Source of the DNA: Caprimulgus europaeus
Taxonomy: Eukaryota > Chordata > Aves > Caprimulgiformes > Caprimulgidae
DNA: 64,000 nucleotides
Assembly: GCA_907165065.1 (NCBI GenBank)
Contig: OU015525.1
Location: forward strand, 52,957,537-53,021,536
Direction of reading: 5' to 3'
In this document: one piece after another, positions 63,238 through 64,000 of the stretch
Layout of the letters: each line of letters starts with the position of its first letter
Numbering within the stretch: the first letter of the stretch is position 1
The notes under the pieces: model-generated
What the model saw: only the letters and a program-made list of their open reading frames with translations
What the model was told of the DNA's origin: nothing
Database searches by the model: none
Translations under genes and position numbers: made by a program

Positions 63238-63360
63238 CTCATACCTACTTTTGTAAGGATCATAGCTGCAAACACGCTCAGGCTTCAAGCACAAGGGGCA
63301 CTTACTGCAAGGGCAGGCAGTCTGGCAAAGTGAGCTAATAAAACCTGGATTACGTGTAAC
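63238..63360 (-). other. Candidate exon with an open, cysteine-rich frame
   Basis: On the minus strand a pyrimidine-leaning stretch ends GCACTTTGCAG|GTT (first base 63360) and the donor is TATGAG|GTGAGT (last base 63238). The 123 nt are open for 41 codons with six Cys spaced C-x3-C-x-C-x2-C-x2-C-x6-C and ending DPYKSRYE. The open frame runs a further 15 codons upstream of the acceptor. A second acceptor, CCTGCCCTTGCAG before 63304, would give 67 nt. I recognise no family. Spliced directly to the EPB41L3 start-codon exon it would read into TGA before the ATG frame, so it would act as UTR or an upstream ORF. It could equally be lncRNA or chance. Confidence 0.3.
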
Positions 63361-64000
63361 CTGCAAAGTGCACCGCAGGCAGAGGAGTATTTTTTCACCA
63401 CTGCATTACAAGCTATTATGTCAGAAGGCATTCTTCTTGGGTTTCATAACAAATGTAAACCTTAAGTGATTTTAATGGTGGATATGTGGCTTTGATAATG
63501 CTATTTAAAATTAGATATTAAGTTGTAGAATTTGTGTCTTCAGACTGGACAATTTCATTACTTTCTCCTTTAAAGAGTGGCTTTAATAACTAAGCTTTTA
63601 AATTGTTTTCCCCATAATAAATAAATGAAGCTAAAAGGCACTTGTCAGCACTGAAGAGCTGGATTCAGTCCCACGGTGGACATTAAGGATACAGATTAGA
63701 CCAAGCCAACAAAACACTTAAAGCAAAGGTTTTCCCTATTAGCTGTTGTGATTTTAAAATTGAGATTCAGTAATATGATTTTAATGCCAGGTGAATGAGG
63801 TCAGACAAAGAAGAAATTATGTCAGCAACAACAGTTAAATTCTTACCAATTTAATATCTACAAATTAGAGCAAGCTTTCCTTCAGAAACCTTTAATGTCT
63901 CTATAAGCACAAAAGAAGCCAAAAGCAAATCACTTCATGACATCAAACTTGTGATAAGAGCTAAAATACAATGATGTTTGTTATTATTTCTTATGGGCAC
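63361..64000. other. Intergenic DNA, nothing recognised
   Basis: AT-rich sequence to the window end without a recognisable gene or repeat. Confidence 0.6.

Overview
This window reads as vertebrate, and specifically avian, nuclear DNA. It has long introns, no dense open frames, one CpG island, and interspersed repeats dominated by CR1 LINEs whose 3' ends carry the typical 'CCATTCTATGATTCTATG' tail. I see no Alu, B1/B2 or L1. The species cannot be fixed from sequence alone. No bacterial, phage or CRISPR content is present.

The only protein-coding gene I can support is the 5' part of EPB41L3 (band 4.1-like protein 3; protein 4.1B/DAL-1), on the minus strand. Transcription enters from a CpG-island promoter at about 36.0-37.4 kb. 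It crosses a first intron of about 29 kb to the start-codon exon (7584-7786, protein residues 1-64). It then crosses a 5.8 kb intron to the next coding exon (1626-1823, residues 65-130), which ends about 18 residues into the FERM domain. The rest of the gene lies beyond coordinate 1. The exact first exon is uncertain; two candidate splice donors (37088 and 36544) are given.

Intron 1 holds a degraded ancient CR1 (about 13.6-15.2 kb), a younger CR1 (21.8-22.2 kb), another old CR1 fragment (about 30.25-30.48 kb), a pair of related 135-bp sequences 3.3 kb apart (17.5 and 20.8 kb), a perfect 12-bp-stem hairpin (8.7 kb) and a G-rich block (34.7-35.0 kb). Intron 2 holds a CR1 (4.9-5.4 kb) and a near-ideal p53-family response element within a 20-bp palindrome (6.47 kb).

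The region from 37.5 to 64 kb lies upstream of the gene and looks intergenic. It contains a 34-copy, apparently perfect 14-bp minisatellite within a 501-base uninterrupted purine strand (47.7-48.2 kb), five further CR1 insertions (one nested inside another), several long A-tracts and a small CpG-rich patch (about 51.3-51.5 kb). Three minus-strand segments (63.3, 59.8 and 47.0 kb) have exon-like splice signals. They could be upstream 5' exons of EPB41L3 or a non-coding RNA. I did not find a convincing novel multi-gene system; the most checkable leads are the p53-type element, the upstream exon candidates and the minisatellite.
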